Counted from the stretch's first letter, positions 35,301-43,957 are shown. The stretch: DNA of 64,000 nucleotides from Acanthopleuribacter pedis (GCF_017377855.1 NZ_JAFREP010000046.1:1-64000), one strand, 5' to 3'. Program-made: numbers and translations. The notes: generated by a model not told the origin, from the letters alone.

Positions 35301-36030
35301 CATCCCGGCCCTGAACATTTCAGCGGGCGGCGGCATGTCCGACGGTGTCGCGCTGATTCGCCACCTGACCAACCAGCGCCAAACCGCCGACTTCATCTCC
35401 TGGAAGTTGTGTCAGTTGTTCATCGCCGACGATCCGCCCCAGGATGTCGTGACCGCCGCCGCGGACGCTTTTGAGGCATCCCAGGGCGACATCCCGTCCA
35501 CCCTGAACGCCATTTTCAGCCATCCCCGTTTCCTCACCGACACGGCATACCGTCTGAACAAAACCAAAACCCCGCTGGAGTTCGTGATCGGCCTGACCCG
35601 CGCGACCGAGTCCTTCCCCGTTCCCAACATCATGCCGCGCGTGATGGAAGGCATGGGCATGCACATGCTGGAATTCGCCGATCCCACCGGTTTCCCCGAG
35701 GAAGGGGTTAACTGGATCGACACCAACGCCATGTTGGGCCGCTTTAACTACGCCAACAGCATGGCGATCAACCGGGGCAGTGGCTACTTCCCCGAAATCG
35801 ACCTCAAGAAACTGCTGCAGAAATACGATGCAGAAACGGCCGATGAAATCCTCGACCTGTTCTCGGCAATCACCACCCACGGCCGCGAGAGCCCGGAAAT
35901 GCGCCAGCTGGCCATGTCTTGGCTCACCCGCGACAACCCGAACTTCGAGTTAACCGACGAATTGCTCGATACCCGGGTTCGCCAAGTGCTCAGTCTCTAC
36001 CTGAGATTGCCGGAACTCAACAAACAGTAA
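32395..36030 (+). CDS. Giant secreted PA14-LamG-DUF1800 protein
   Basis: 1211 residues from the ATG at 32395 (TGGAG 8 bases upstream). Signal peptide 1-21 (ending ILA-QP). Dockerin-like calcium loop DLDGNGTVNILD at 57-68. PA14-type domain (about 78-220: LYTGWLWVPETADYSMVI), a second one (about 335-495: GVIEITNTGYYRFRIHNDGA), a LamG-like domain (about 515-740) and the C-terminal DUF1800 domain (about 770-1205: AYHVANRLTFGPNPETVNEI; FWENHFNT; YAREIMELHTVG). DUF1800 proteins of unknown function nearly always accompany DUF1501 proteins, as here. PA14 and LamG suggest carbohydrate binding. It probably acts outside the cell or on its surface. Confidence 0.9.
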   Translation: MNLKPWLTTLCVAFAALPILAQPLPCDQFGDGAYCSDTLAVSFPMWQQTGATPDVPDLDGNGTVNILDFINQMRRDGSLKHGLLGQYWGLADGSEDQSINWPNFANPPHDPVLIQPVPQFDDTVAWDNVFLNTTMRRNYGALYTGWLWVPETADYSMVIEGSRGVRLYINDINVAEIDSWPYLTTYNANLQRGMVEIRIEQYANDDPGHLAISWESTGSVIGAGQKTITADYFYHPTVQLTEGQLTTPSLQFYPPSGQRVSGNTAQLDLNAFIVSPHIGATLSLNGQEVPVANGGYYPRFDLAPGLNRFSFTVDDGNGGTYETDYTVYRDNEVITGPGLWVHAFSHERERSAIPIPEELGLRPWSVTAYNSTQISRGSGNRTMINDVYFADDTILELEGVIEITNTGYYRFRIHNDGALEINGKRVANIWHDYPDQWQNTGIVYLEAGNHHYFLRTSDSGGSPQMRVSWQFGTDPDSFGGSSDVPANIFAHSLAQYRRPPQPTASWGGRFNRWPDGLQVEFLFQPGSVYQETSGLDHHLSPDPRIFEIPTGGIQLQTGTSLFSAKAGPHVVEALAQSNQFSIEVDFLMDETPTNDGVSYDLMSITRASGSNLARLYLQNRQIRFYMHNGINTGRTISTGNIITEPGRYFVTVTYDGINVRLYMRRSLQGDRENFNYDLSNWSRTAHINVGPRFSRNSSVNASDNVENHALPGRIMSAAIYDLQMSVSRQEHNMFRNLEMNPTGGVAPPPAVVAFPPPGTTPEQLDQAYHVANRLTFGPNPETVNEILTMGVQNWIARQMNPDSIDDSALDTLLASDFVMPHHDSDDLRAYLFLRMAHTKRQLLEVMTQFWENHFNTQLEKTENQTEELKENYRFREHALGNFADLLLASASHYPMTRYLDNDTNIVGAPNENYAREIMELHTVGVNNGYTHDDIIQASRVFTGWSLRYGDFYFDAGLHDYGAKTLFGGDIPALNISAGGGMSDGVALIRHLTNQRQTADFISWKLCQLFIADDPPQDVVTAAADAFEASQGDIPSTLNAIFSHPRFLTDTAYRLNKTKTPLEFVIGLTRATESFPVPNIMPRVMEGMGMHMLEFADPTGFPEEGVNWIDTNAMLGRFNYANSMAINRGSGYFPEIDLKKLLQKYDAETADEILDLFSAITTHGRESPEMRQLAMSWLTRDNPNFELTDELLDTRVRQVLSLYLRLPELNKQ

Positions 36031-36071
36031 GCGACACCCTAACGCTGAAGTAAAAAGAGGAGTATTTCATC

Positions 36072-37364
36072 ATGGTTCAACGCAGAACATTTCTCAAAGC
36101 ACTCGCGGGCGGTGTCGCCGGTCTGAGCGCCGTCCCGGCCCTCGCCGGTCTGAAACACAAACCCCTCCGCCTCGGCAAAGGCGGCGGCCTCAAAAAGCTG
36201 GTGGTGCTGTTTCAACGCGGCGGCAACGACGGGCTCAACACGCTGATCCCCGTTTCCTCCGCCGAGTACAACCACTACCGCAGCTTGCGACCCACGCTGG
36301 GTTTCACCTCCGCGCAGCTTTCCAACGTTCCGGGCAGTAGCTTCTTCCGCATGCACCCCGCCCTGGACCCGCTGCTCCCGGCGATGAACGCGGGCCATTT
36401 TTCCTTCATCCACGCGGTCGCCTACCCCGGTTCCGACCGTTCCCACTTTGAATCCCAGAGTTATTACGAAACGGCGATTCCGGGGAACGGGATCTCCGCG
36501 GGCTGGCTCAACCGCTTCCTGGCCAACACGACGGGCCCCGGCTCGATCCGCGGCCTGCATATCGGCAACAACATTCCGCAAATGGCTTCCGGCCAGGTTC
36601 CCGTTCCCGTCAGTACCAACTTCGGGCGCCTGACCATGGCCGTCGACAATGAATTGGAAGGGGTCGAGGATGAAGCCATGCGCCAGAACATCCGCGCCAT
36701 GTACAACTTCACCCCCACCGCCGGCAACGAAGCCGTGTACAACACGGGCCAACGCATTTTCGACATGCTCGACAGCTTCTCGACCCGAGATCGGGAAGAC
36801 TACCAACCCGAAAACGGCGCCCAATACCCCGACACGGGTTTGGGTGATCGCGTCATGCACGCGGCCCAAATGCTGAAGGACGACGATTTCCTCGGGGTCG
36901 AGGTGGTCACCATCGACCAAGGCGGTTACGACACCCACGCCGCCCAGATCAACCCCGCCAACCTGACTGACGGCGAAACCCGTCACCAGGAATTGCTCTC
37001 CGAGCTGGCGCAGTCCATGGCCGCCTTCTACGCGGACATGGGTCCGGTGCGCATGCAGGACGTGATGTTCCTGGTTGTCACCGAGTTCGGGCGCCGCGCC
37101 TACCAAAACGACTCCAACGGCACGGACCACGGCACCGGCAGCTTGGCCATGGTCATGGGCGGCGGTTTGAACGGCACCCACATCGGTGGCGATGACATGT
37201 GGCCGACCCTGGGTGAGTTGCACCGCAACCACGATCTGGGTTGGACAACCGATTTCCGTGACATCTACTGGGAAATCATGCGCAACCACATGGGCGTCAA
37301 CGACACCACGTTGGACACCATCATTCCCGGTCATACCTTCAACTCGGTGGGTATCATTACCTAA
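36072..37364 (+). CDS. Tat-exported DUF1501 protein
   Basis: 430 residues. The N-terminus MVQRRTFLKALAGGVAGLSA fits a twin-arginine signal (RRTFLK), so the folded protein probably carries a cofactor or metal when exported. The DUF1501 core belongs to the alkaline-phosphatase/sulfatase-like superfamily: LVVLFQRGGNDGLNTLIP, YPGSDRSHFESQSYYE and TEFGRRAYQNDSNGTDHGTGS, whose Asp/His residues are candidate metal ligands. It lies 41 bases after the DUF1800 gene (GAGGAG before the ATG), so the two form an operon. Function is unknown. Confidence 0.93.
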   Translation: MVQRRTFLKALAGGVAGLSAVPALAGLKHKPLRLGKGGGLKKLVVLFQRGGNDGLNTLIPVSSAEYNHYRSLRPTLGFTSAQLSNVPGSSFFRMHPALDPLLPAMNAGHFSFIHAVAYPGSDRSHFESQSYYETAIPGNGISAGWLNRFLANTTGPGSIRGLHIGNNIPQMASGQVPVPVSTNFGRLTMAVDNELEGVEDEAMRQNIRAMYNFTPTAGNEAVYNTGQRIFDMLDSFSTRDREDYQPENGAQYPDTGLGDRVMHAAQMLKDDDFLGVEVVTIDQGGYDTHAAQINPANLTDGETRHQELLSELAQSMAAFYADMGPVRMQDVMFLVVTEFGRRAYQNDSNGTDHGTGSLAMVMGGGLNGTHIGGDDMWPTLGELHRNHDLGWTTDFRDIYWEIMRNHMGVNDTTLDTIIPGHTFNSVGIIT

Positions 37365-37396
37365 TCCCCATCGAAGAAAATCCAGTTCATCCAATG

Positions 37397-37417
37397 AAAG
37401 GCGCCTCTCGCGCCTTT
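37397..37417 (+). terminator. Rho-independent terminator after the DUF1501 gene
   Basis: AAAGGCGC (37397-37404) pairs with GCGCCTTT (37410-37417) around a CTCTC loop, followed by more T residues and TTTC. It ends the secreted locus; the next gene starts 20 bases later. Confidence 0.85.
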
Positions 37418-37436
37418 TTTTCTTGCGGGAGGGCAC

Positions 37437-38261
37437 ATGGACCCATTGACCCACATCATCGCGGTGATCCAGGCGCGGTTGGCGGCACAAGCGCACCCCT
37501 TGCTGTTCCGTATCGCGGGTGCCCAAGGAAGTGGAAAAAGCACCCTTGCCGCGAAGCTCACCGCGGTGTTTGCGGCTCAGGGCGTCCGAACCGCCGCCTT
37601 CTCCATCGACGACCTGTATCACACACGCGCCCAACGAAAAGTACTGGCCGCCCAAATCCACCCGTTGCTGGCCACCCGCGGCGTGCCGGGCACCCACGAC
37701 CTCATGCTTGGCAACCAACTCCTGGACGCGTTAACCGCTGCCGGCCCCAAAACAGAAACCAAGCTGCCGGTCTTTGACAAAAGTCGCGATGACCGCGTGC
37801 CGTGCCAACAGCAAAAGGTATTTCAGGGCCGACCCCAACTGATTATTTGCGAAGGCTGGTGCATGGGCGCACGGCCCCAAAGCAAGGATGCCTTGGCGGC
37901 ACCCATCAACGAATTGGAAAGGGACAGCGACCCGGACGGGATTTGGCGCACCTGGGTAAACCGGCAACTCAAAGACCCGTACCGCGCCTTTTTCGACCGC
38001 TTCACCCTTTCCCTGTTTTTAGCGGCACCGGGTTTTGAAGTGGTGTTGGATTGGCGCGCGCAACAAGAACGCGATTCGGCGCAAAGTAACCCGGGAGGAA
38101 CCGGGGTCATGGATCGCGCGGGTCTATCGCGCTTCATTCAGTATTTCGAACGTTTAACGCGCCACATGTTGGCGGACCAGCCGCGCCACGCAAACCTGAC
38201 CCTGGCCCTGAAAAAAGACCGAACCCCGGATCGTTTGACGATTCGCGGATTCGGCCTGTAG
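37437..38261 (+). CDS. P-loop kinase, D-glycerate 3-kinase-like
   Basis: 274 residues; GGGAGG before the ATG at 37437. Walker A GAQGSGKST (28-36), then SIDDLYHTR (Walker B-like), RGVPGTHDL and VFDKSRDDR, CEGWCMGARP, and DWRAQQE. This order matches plant glycerate 3-kinase (GLYK) and yeast Tda10 (YGR205W). It likely phosphorylates glycerate to 3-phosphoglycerate, which would feed enolase-linked glycolysis, but the substrate is inferred from family only. Confidence 0.82.
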   Translation: MDPLTHIIAVIQARLAAQAHPLLFRIAGAQGSGKSTLAAKLTAVFAAQGVRTAAFSIDDLYHTRAQRKVLAAQIHPLLATRGVPGTHDLMLGNQLLDALTAAGPKTETKLPVFDKSRDDRVPCQQQKVFQGRPQLIICEGWCMGARPQSKDALAAPINELERDSDPDGIWRTWVNRQLKDPYRAFFDRFTLSLFLAAPGFEVVLDWRAQQERDSAQSNPGGTGVMDRAGLSRFIQYFERLTRHMLADQPRHANLTLALKKDRTPDRLTIRGFGL

Positions 38262-38302
38262 GAATTGGGACGCTTTAGGATAGCAATGAATGGAACCAGT
38301 TA

Positions 38303-38842
38303 TTATTTGCGAGAGTTGTACTCGGCACGCAGAACGGGCAACAGTTGGCCCACGGAAATCACAAAGGGTTCCTCGGACAGGGTTTGCTTCATCGGCAAAC
38401 GGGCCGCGTATTGGATCAAGTAGAGCAGATTACGTTTGTTTAAGTTGTTGAGGCGATCATTCATTTCGAGGCTGGCATCATTCATTCGAAGTGCGACACC
38501 AACCAGATCGTCTTGCTTGGAATCATTGTAGGCTTTGAGTTCTTCCAGGTTTGAGAGCAACCAAGAACGGTATTTCGCATCCGCGTCAAAGTCTCGCTGG
38601 AAGCGTTTGTCCCGGGTTTTGCGCAGCATTTTGGCCAAACCGTCGAGACTTTTGTTGTCAAAAAAAAGATCGCGATGGGAAGACGAGAACAGCATTTCGA
38701 CAAACATGATCTCGCGGTTAGCCGGTTGGCGTTTGACAAGGTGGGCAACCAAAGCGGTGCCTTCCTCACGATCAAATGCAGAAACGGGCGTGAAGAAACC
38801 GGGAAGGAACAAAAGAAACAAAGCAAGCAGAGGGGATTTCAT
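38303..38842 (-). CDS. Secreted or periplasmic helical protein, unknown
   Basis: 179 residues from the ATG at 38842, with GGAG 9 bases upstream; the frame opens 14 codons earlier. A clear signal peptide (MKSPLLALFLLFLPGFFTPVSA, given here as residues 1-22) is followed by a mature part rich in Arg, Asp, Leu and Asn with probable helices (DGLAKMLRKTRDKRFQRDF; NRLLYLIQ-like stretch). No cysteine pair or lipobox. Convergent with the kinase gene, with 41 bases between the stops. Confidence 0.7.
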   Translation of the reverse strand: MKSPLLALFLLFLPGFFTPVSAFDREEGTALVAHLVKRQPANREIMFVEMLFSSSHRDLFFDNKSLDGLAKMLRKTRDKRFQRDFDADAKYRSWLLSNLEELKAYNDSKQDDLVGVALRMNDASLEMNDRLNNLNKRNLLYLIQYAARLPMKQTLSEEPFVISVGQLLPVLRAEYNSRK

Positions 38843-39350
38843 GCTGCAACGCTCCATGGACGGCAACGGGCACAAAAGCGACATCGCCGTCGGATTCGCG
38901 AGCCGGACGGCGCCGGATCACGTTTGGCGCCATGCTGCCCGAAATCGATGGATTATCGGTGAGAAAACTCCGATAAACCGATGAGAAAAACAAGAAGATC
39001 CGATGAGAATATTTTATCCCGGGCGAATATTTACTAGAATCAATTTGTTACGAAAATTTGCACAACCATGCCATTCATCACGCTCATAAATTTCTGCACC
39101 AGTACAGCGGAGAAAACCGCAAGTCCCTCATTTTCAAAAATGAGCCGTGGTCAAATCATGGCAGGCATGTCTTTTATTGGGTAATTACGATGAAGCCGTC
39201 TCAAAAATCGAAATAGTCAGACAGACGCGTCACTTTGGGTTTACAATAAAAGTCCCTCATCCCGAAAAACACCATCATTTCGATTATGCCCCTCGCGTGT
39301 GGCGGCCGAACTTGCTGTCGCGTCCGTGCGGCGGCGAAAAAGGAGCACTC
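38843..39350. other. AT-richer intergenic region between divergent small genes
   Basis: About 500 bases, clearly richer in A/T from 38985 to 39260. A CTCATTTT-CAA-AAAATGAG hairpin lies at about 39125-39145. TACAAT at 39242-39247 could be a -10 element for the downstream gene. The longer open frame through here (from 39147) lacks a start signal. No gene assigned. Confidence 0.35.
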
Positions 39351-39755
39351 ATGAGCAAAATCGTCAGCAAAAGTGGTACCTGGTCCATCGATGTAAGTTC
39401 GCCGAGTCGCGCGGACACGCCGGTTCTCAAAATCCCCAACCTCACCCGTGGCAACTTGATTCGGGTGACGGCCAATTTCTTTGCTTCCCCGGACAAGGGG
39501 TTTTATTTCGACGTCAAAGCCACCAACGACGATGTGGTCGCCATGTCCCCCAGCGGCGGCCTGGCCCAAGGTTCCGGCGGATGGCAATCCTGTACACGGG
39601 TTGCCTACTTCCGGGTTGTCAAAGTTTCATCACCCTCGGGTGTCGAAGACGCGGATTTCGAGGTCCTGTTCTCGGCCGGTGATCTCGACGGTAAAGGCCG
39701 CCTCAACAACTTCTTATTGGAAGGCACGGTGGTCGCAACAACGGACGGCGACTAA
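39351..39755 (+). CDS. Small beta-rich protein, unknown function
   Basis: 134 residues; ATG at 39351 with AAGGAG 6 bases upstream, a very good site. No signal peptide, membrane helix or cysteine motif (one Cys). Alternating hydrophobic residues (VLKIPNLTRGNLIRVTANFF; FYFDVKATNDDVVAMSP) suggest a beta-sandwich. I do not recognise the family. Monocistronic; ends in a strong bidirectional terminator shared with the 80-residue gene. Confidence 0.75.
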   Translation: MSKIVSKSGTWSIDVSSPSRADTPVLKIPNLTRGNLIRVTANFFASPDKGFYFDVKATNDDVVAMSPSGGLAQGSGGWQSCTRVAYFRVVKVSSPSGVEDADFEVLFSAGDLDGKGRLNNFLLEGTVVATTDGD

Positions 39756-39797
39756 ACAACAGCGCCGCACGCATGACCCGGCGACAGACTTGCCCAC

Positions 39798-39837
39798 ACA
39801 AAAAAGGCGTGATACCGAGGTATCACGCCTTTTTTGT
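39798..39837. terminator. Strong bidirectional terminator
   Basis: A 19-base perfect stem: ACAAAAAAGGCGTGATACC (39798-39816) with its complement 39819-39837, separated by only GA. A-run on one side and T-run on the other make it work in both directions, between the 134- and 80-residue genes. Confidence 0.95.
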
Positions 39838-39887
39838 ATAGCGATATCGTCTGTTACGGGAGCCGGGCGGGCGGCCCGACTTCATAC

Positions 39888-40130
39888 TTAATAAGAAAAA
39901 CTCTTGGCGGCGCCTTTACGAGAGCGCACTTCAATGTTGACGATGGAAATAAAATCGCCGCTTTGTTGGATGGAGCTGTGAACGTTGCCGAGCACCTCGC
40001 GATGGGCGGCGGGTTGTCGTTGCTGGGCACGCGCGTCTTCAATGGCGTGGCGCAGAAGATGGGCGTCGGCGGGGCAGGTTTCGCGAACCAAGCACATTTC
40101 ATCCAAATTGTAGAACTTAAGCTGTGACAT
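39888..40130 (-). CDS. Small cytoplasmic protein, unknown function
   Basis: 80 residues; ATG at 40130 with CGAGGT 4 bases upstream. Composition is ordinary with helices (LLRHAIEDARAQQRQPAAHR) and a C-terminal strand (GDFISIVNIEVRS). Two cysteines (CLVRETC, residues 13 and 19) could be a metal or disulfide site. No family recognised. Its good SD, and the terminator in both directions after it, support a real gene. Confidence 0.6.
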   Translation of the reverse strand: MSQLKFYNLDEMCLVRETCPADAHLLRHAIEDARAQQRQPAAHREVLGNVHSSIQQSGDFISIVNIEVRSRKGAAKSFSY

Positions 40131-40273
40131 ACGTACCTCGGGGAGTGGAGACCTATTGAACCGGGAGAAGGTTCAGATGTTGGTGATGAGGGCAAGTCTT
40201 GCGTGAAGCGGAGCAAGACACCGGAACCAAGAAGTGCCGGGCGAACAACATCCATGCATGAAGCGATGATCAA

Positions 40274-40446
40274 TAAACCTAAATTGAGCGATTCTTGGCG
40301 GCGCCCTCGCACAACCTGTTGGGCTGCAACATGTCGTGAAAATGCGCGACGTACTTTACAAGTACGCCTGTGCTTTTCCCAAACCGTTTCGCTCCAACAT
40401 TTTGTGCGATCGCATCCACCCGAATCGCACACTTTAGGTATAAATA
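40274..40446. repeat. Long imperfect palindromic element, copy 2
   Basis: ACCTAAATTGAGCGATTC (40277-40294) pairs with GAATCGCACACTTTAGGT (40422-40439), then CTCGCACAA with TTGTGCGAT, GTTGG with CCAAC, and GTACTT (40351-40356) with AAGTAC (40360-40365) around a TAC loop. The result is a single rod of about 170 bases, without a gene. It shares the GGGCTGCAAC block and the overall design with 24346-24522, in opposite orientation. Confidence 0.8.
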
Positions 40447-41217
40447 AGCGGGGAGGGAACCCACCCGTGGGAGGTGGGGGTTGTGGTCGGCTGGACCATA
40501 CCGCCGAACCGCATACTATTAATATAAGCATTCTCGGACGTAACGCAATAAAAAAAGGGCACAAAGTTTAATTTTTCGATAGTCAATTTTGTACAAAGAA
40601 TAATATCAAGGAAAGCGTGACAATTCTGAACGTTTGTCAGGATTTGGCCGTTTTTTGATAAACCAATTCATTTTCACGCGAGCGGCGGATTTCCATCCAC
40701 AAAGCATTCTTTGACATTTTCAGACAGCTACAACCAAAAACCAAAACCCTAACACAAACAAAACATAGCACTTACAAAACAAGCACAAGGATAACCAAAA
40801 ACTACCAATCGATCACCTCGAAGATTTCCCGAGCCAACCACCGCGAAAATCTTGGAACGCCCCGACAAAAAGCCGACCCCGGCCTCACCGAGAGAATGAA
40901 CAGCAAGGTTGATCTTTGGATAATTATTTGGGGTTATCCTTAAATCGATACGAACCCTTTTGAATAAATTTATAGTATTTAAATTCCTCATCAAAGTACA
41001 CCCTAAAAAACGCCCTTAACCCACTAATTGCCGCGTCAAAAATGTCAAAAAAATTGCTTCAAGTGTCAAAAGGGCACCCATTTCTTACAACTAACACCCA
41101 CAAACCCAGCCCGTTTGGTCAGATACAAAAAAATGCGGGCACCCCCAAAAAAAGGAGGGTCCACGACCTCAAACAACGGTTGTATTTTCGGGAGGCGCCC
41201 CGGGCGAACCCATGCCC
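40447..41217. other. AT-rich gene-free island
   Basis: About 770 bases whose middle (40550-41100) is far richer in A/T than the rest of the window, with runs such as AATAAAAAAAG and many CAAAA stretches. Open frames in it are short and lack start signals. A GGAGGTGGGGGT/ACCCACC hairpin lies at 40460-40482. It could be a remnant of transferred DNA or a promoter-rich zone; nothing here supports a gene. Confidence 0.4.
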
Positions 41218-43761
41218 CTACCCTTCGTGCTCCGGTTCGTTTTCGTCGGCTTGTGGGTCCACTTGGAACAGCACCAGCAAGGCGGGCAGCAGGGTGATCG
41301 ACACCACCGCGGTGCAGAGCGCCCCGATAATGGCGACGGCACCCATCGAGCGCAGGCCCTGGTAATGGGACAGAATCAGCGAACCAAAACCGCTGACCGT
41401 GGTAAGCGCGGCGATCACAATCGCTTTGGCGGTACCGTCCAGCGCTTCAACGTCGCCGTTGGACTCGTGCCACCGGTGGATTAAATGAACCCCGTAATCC
41501 ACACCGATCCCAATGACCATGGTGAATACAAAGATGTTCATGACGTTGACGGGAAGGTCGAACGCGGCCATCAAGCCGACCATCCACACCATACCGACCC
41601 CGAGGGGAACCAGCGAGAATACAGCCCGCAGAAACCCGCCCAAATCAACCGCAAGGAAGATAAAAACCAGCACCATGCCGAGCAATGCCGCCAGCCAGGC
41701 GTCTTCCCAGACCACTTGTTTTAGTTCACGGGAGATCACCACGGGTCCCGTCAGGATCACGGACGGGTGGCGATCCGCCAGCGCCTGTAGGCCGGGCGGC
41801 GTTTGGCGGCGCCAGCGATCCGGCGGCGGGTAGGCGTAAATCAACACCGAGGTCACACCCTCTTCCGTTTGAATGTAGCGTTCCAAGATGCGGCCCACCT
41901 TGGTATCGGCCAAGGTCGTAAAGGAGAGCGGTTCGGTCACCTTCAGCGATGCCAGCAAGGGCGTAAGTGCCTCGTGAAAAGGCGCGGCATTGAGGCCCTG
42001 ACGATCCAAGGCGGCGTCAAAACGCTGCAAAAAAGCGGTTTCATCGATGTTGACGGTTTTGAGCGCGGCAAGGGTTTCCATTTGCTGGGAACGGCTGGGC
42101 AGGAAGGCGACCGGCGAATCAATTTTGGCCAAATCACCCTCGGCCACCAGCCTGTTGAGTTCGCTCATGAGCCCGCGTGCCCGCGTCAGCGCCTCTTCCT
42201 CGGTTGCCCCGTCTACCCGCAACATCAGGGGCACAAAACGGGTGCCGAAGGCGTTCATGAGCGTGCGCATGTTGGCGGCGCTGCGGCTGTCGGTGGCGCG
42301 CATGTTCATCAAGTCGTCGTCGTAACGCAGGTTGACGGTAAAGGCACCCAGCACCAGGGTTACCAGCGCGCTCACCCACAAAACGGGCCGCGCGTAACGG
42401 TGACTCCATACACACAACTGCTCGGCGCCAAAGGCGTGGAGGCGAAACCGGCTTTCGTCGCGGTTGCGTTCAAGCAAGGTCAACAAGGCGGGTAAAATTA
42501 AAAATACGGTCACAACCACAATCAAAATCCCGGTCCCCGTCAGCAGACCCAACTCGGCGAGGCCTTTAAAACCCGAAATCAGGAAGGCGTAAAAGGTCGC
42601 GGCGGTGGTGACGGCGCCGAGCAGGACACCCACGGCGGTGTGGCGACCCATGGCGGTAATCGCCTGGTCGTGATCGCCGCCGGCGCGGCGCTCCTCGAGA
42701 TAGCGGCTGTAGAGCACAATAATGAAGTCGATCCCCAAACCGATCAACAGCGCGGCAAAGGCCGAGGTCGCGGCATTCAGGCGACCCAGGAACAGTGCTA
42801 CAAAGGCAAAGGTCAGCACCAAGCCGGTGACCAGCGGTGCCAAACTGATGAGGATCGCGTTCAAGCGGGCAAAAGCCAGCGTAAACAAGGTAACCACCAA
42901 GGCCAGTGCAACCAAGGCACCAATCCCCATGTCGCGGGTAATGAGTTGGCTGTCTTCCAGCGCGGCGGGGTAACCGCCGGCGTAAATGACCTCGGGCGGC
43001 GCGCCTTCCCATTCGTCCTCGGCCCAGGTCTCGTTGACGCGTTGTTCGATTTCAGCGAGATCGGCCATCAAGCGGCGGTCAAAGGGCAAATTGGCGGCGA
43101 CACCGTTGGGTTTGACGAACATCATTAAATAGCGACCCTCGCGGTCGATGATGTACCCGGAATCGGTGTCAAACCGTGACCCCAAATCGCCCTGAACGAA
43201 ATCGCCGATCAGCAGCGGCAAAATCCCGAGCGGATCCTTGCGGATCAATTCTTTGACGCCGAGGCTAAAGGGTGAACGAACCCGCTCAGCAAGCTGGGCG
43301 GCGGCCTGATCGACACCTTCCTCACCGAACTTGGCGGCAAAGGCAGGCACCTGTTCGGGCGGCAGGAACAAGGTCACCCGGTCGAGCAGTTCGTCGGCGG
43401 CCTCGGTGAAGTCTTGCAGGCGGTATTCAACCCAGTTGATGTTCTCGGAGGCACGCATTTCCTCGGCGAGGATGTCGGCATAGGTGGTATCGGCCTCGAG
43501 GTCGCGGTCGGGGTTGAGCTTCAAACCGACCAACAAAATATCAATCGACCCGAAGCGTTCCATGGTGGTGCGAAATTCATCCACGCTGGGATTGTCCTCG
43601 GGGATCAAGGCGAGAATATCGGCGGCGATGCGCACGCGGGTGGCCAAAAAGGCGGCCCCAATTAAGAGGAGGGCGGCGCTGACCAGCACCCCGACGGGGT
43701 GAGACGCGGCAAAACGCACCAACTTAAGGGGTAATTGGCGGGGCAAGAAACCATTTTTCAT
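41218..43761 (-). CDS. RND/MMPL-family transporter, HpnN-like
   Basis: 847 residues from the ATG at 43761; the longer frame adds 29 unlikely residues. Two repeats of one membrane helix plus large periplasmic loop plus five helices: helix 1 about 17-37, loop to about 260, helices about 270-430, helix about 460-480, second loop, and helices about 700-830. GLGIDFIIVLYSRYLEE and GIGVDYGVHLIHRWHES are the conserved helix-4 regions of sterol-sensing/MMPL pumps with the proton-relay Asp. It exports lipids or hydrophobic compounds in related systems (hopanoids, mycolates). It follows the GNAT and PlsC-like genes on the same strand, so lipid export is plausible. Confidence 0.9.
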   Translation of the reverse strand: MKNGFLPRQLPLKLVRFAASHPVGVLVSAALLLIGAAFLATRVRIAADILALIPEDNPSVDEFRTTMERFGSIDILLVGLKLNPDRDLEADTTYADILAEEMRASENINWVEYRLQDFTEAADELLDRVTLFLPPEQVPAFAAKFGEEGVDQAAAQLAERVRSPFSLGVKELIRKDPLGILPLLIGDFVQGDLGSRFDTDSGYIIDREGRYLMMFVKPNGVAANLPFDRRLMADLAEIEQRVNETWAEDEWEGAPPEVIYAGGYPAALEDSQLITRDMGIGALVALALVVTLFTLAFARLNAILISLAPLVTGLVLTFAFVALFLGRLNAATSAFAALLIGLGIDFIIVLYSRYLEERRAGGDHDQAITAMGRHTAVGVLLGAVTTAATFYAFLISGFKGLAELGLLTGTGILIVVVTVFLILPALLTLLERNRDESRFRLHAFGAEQLCVWSHRYARPVLWVSALVTLVLGAFTVNLRYDDDLMNMRATDSRSAANMRTLMNAFGTRFVPLMLRVDGATEEEALTRARGLMSELNRLVAEGDLAKIDSPVAFLPSRSQQMETLAALKTVNIDETAFLQRFDAALDRQGLNAAPFHEALTPLLASLKVTEPLSFTTLADTKVGRILERYIQTEEGVTSVLIYAYPPPDRWRRQTPPGLQALADRHPSVILTGPVVISRELKQVVWEDAWLAALLGMVLVFIFLAVDLGGFLRAVFSLVPLGVGMVWMVGLMAAFDLPVNVMNIFVFTMVIGIGVDYGVHLIHRWHESNGDVEALDGTAKAIVIAALTTVSGFGSLILSHYQGLRSMGAVAIIGALCTAVVSITLLPALLVLFQVDPQADENEPEHEG

Positions 43762-43957
43762 AAAGTTCTCAGTTCGCGCGACGAGGATACGGAACGGAGC
43801 GGCGACGGATTCGTCCAAAGGGTGAACCCGCACCTTGGGGGACCGCATCGAAGCGGGTAAATCATACGGACTTAGCCGTCGGAGCGAACCCGCCTTTGTT
43901 CAGCAGTTCCGATGGGAAACGCGGGGAAGGGTCGCACCCTGTAGCAAATAAAACCGT

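Noticed and set aside
36039..37718. 559-codon minus-strand open frame
   Set aside because: Lies antisense to the DUF1501 and kinase genes, composition Val/Gly/His-rich without a fold pattern, no start signal; long antisense frames are expected from GC-rich codon bias.
38950..38975. Second sigma-28 site (CCGATAA) near the 179-residue secreted-protein gene
   Set aside because: TAAA at the required distance is missing on both strands, so only half of the motif is present.
40749..40994. 81-codon minus-strand frame in the AT-rich island
   Set aside because: No SD before the start, no strong composition bias, and it crosses an intergenic region with shifted base composition; left as non-coding.
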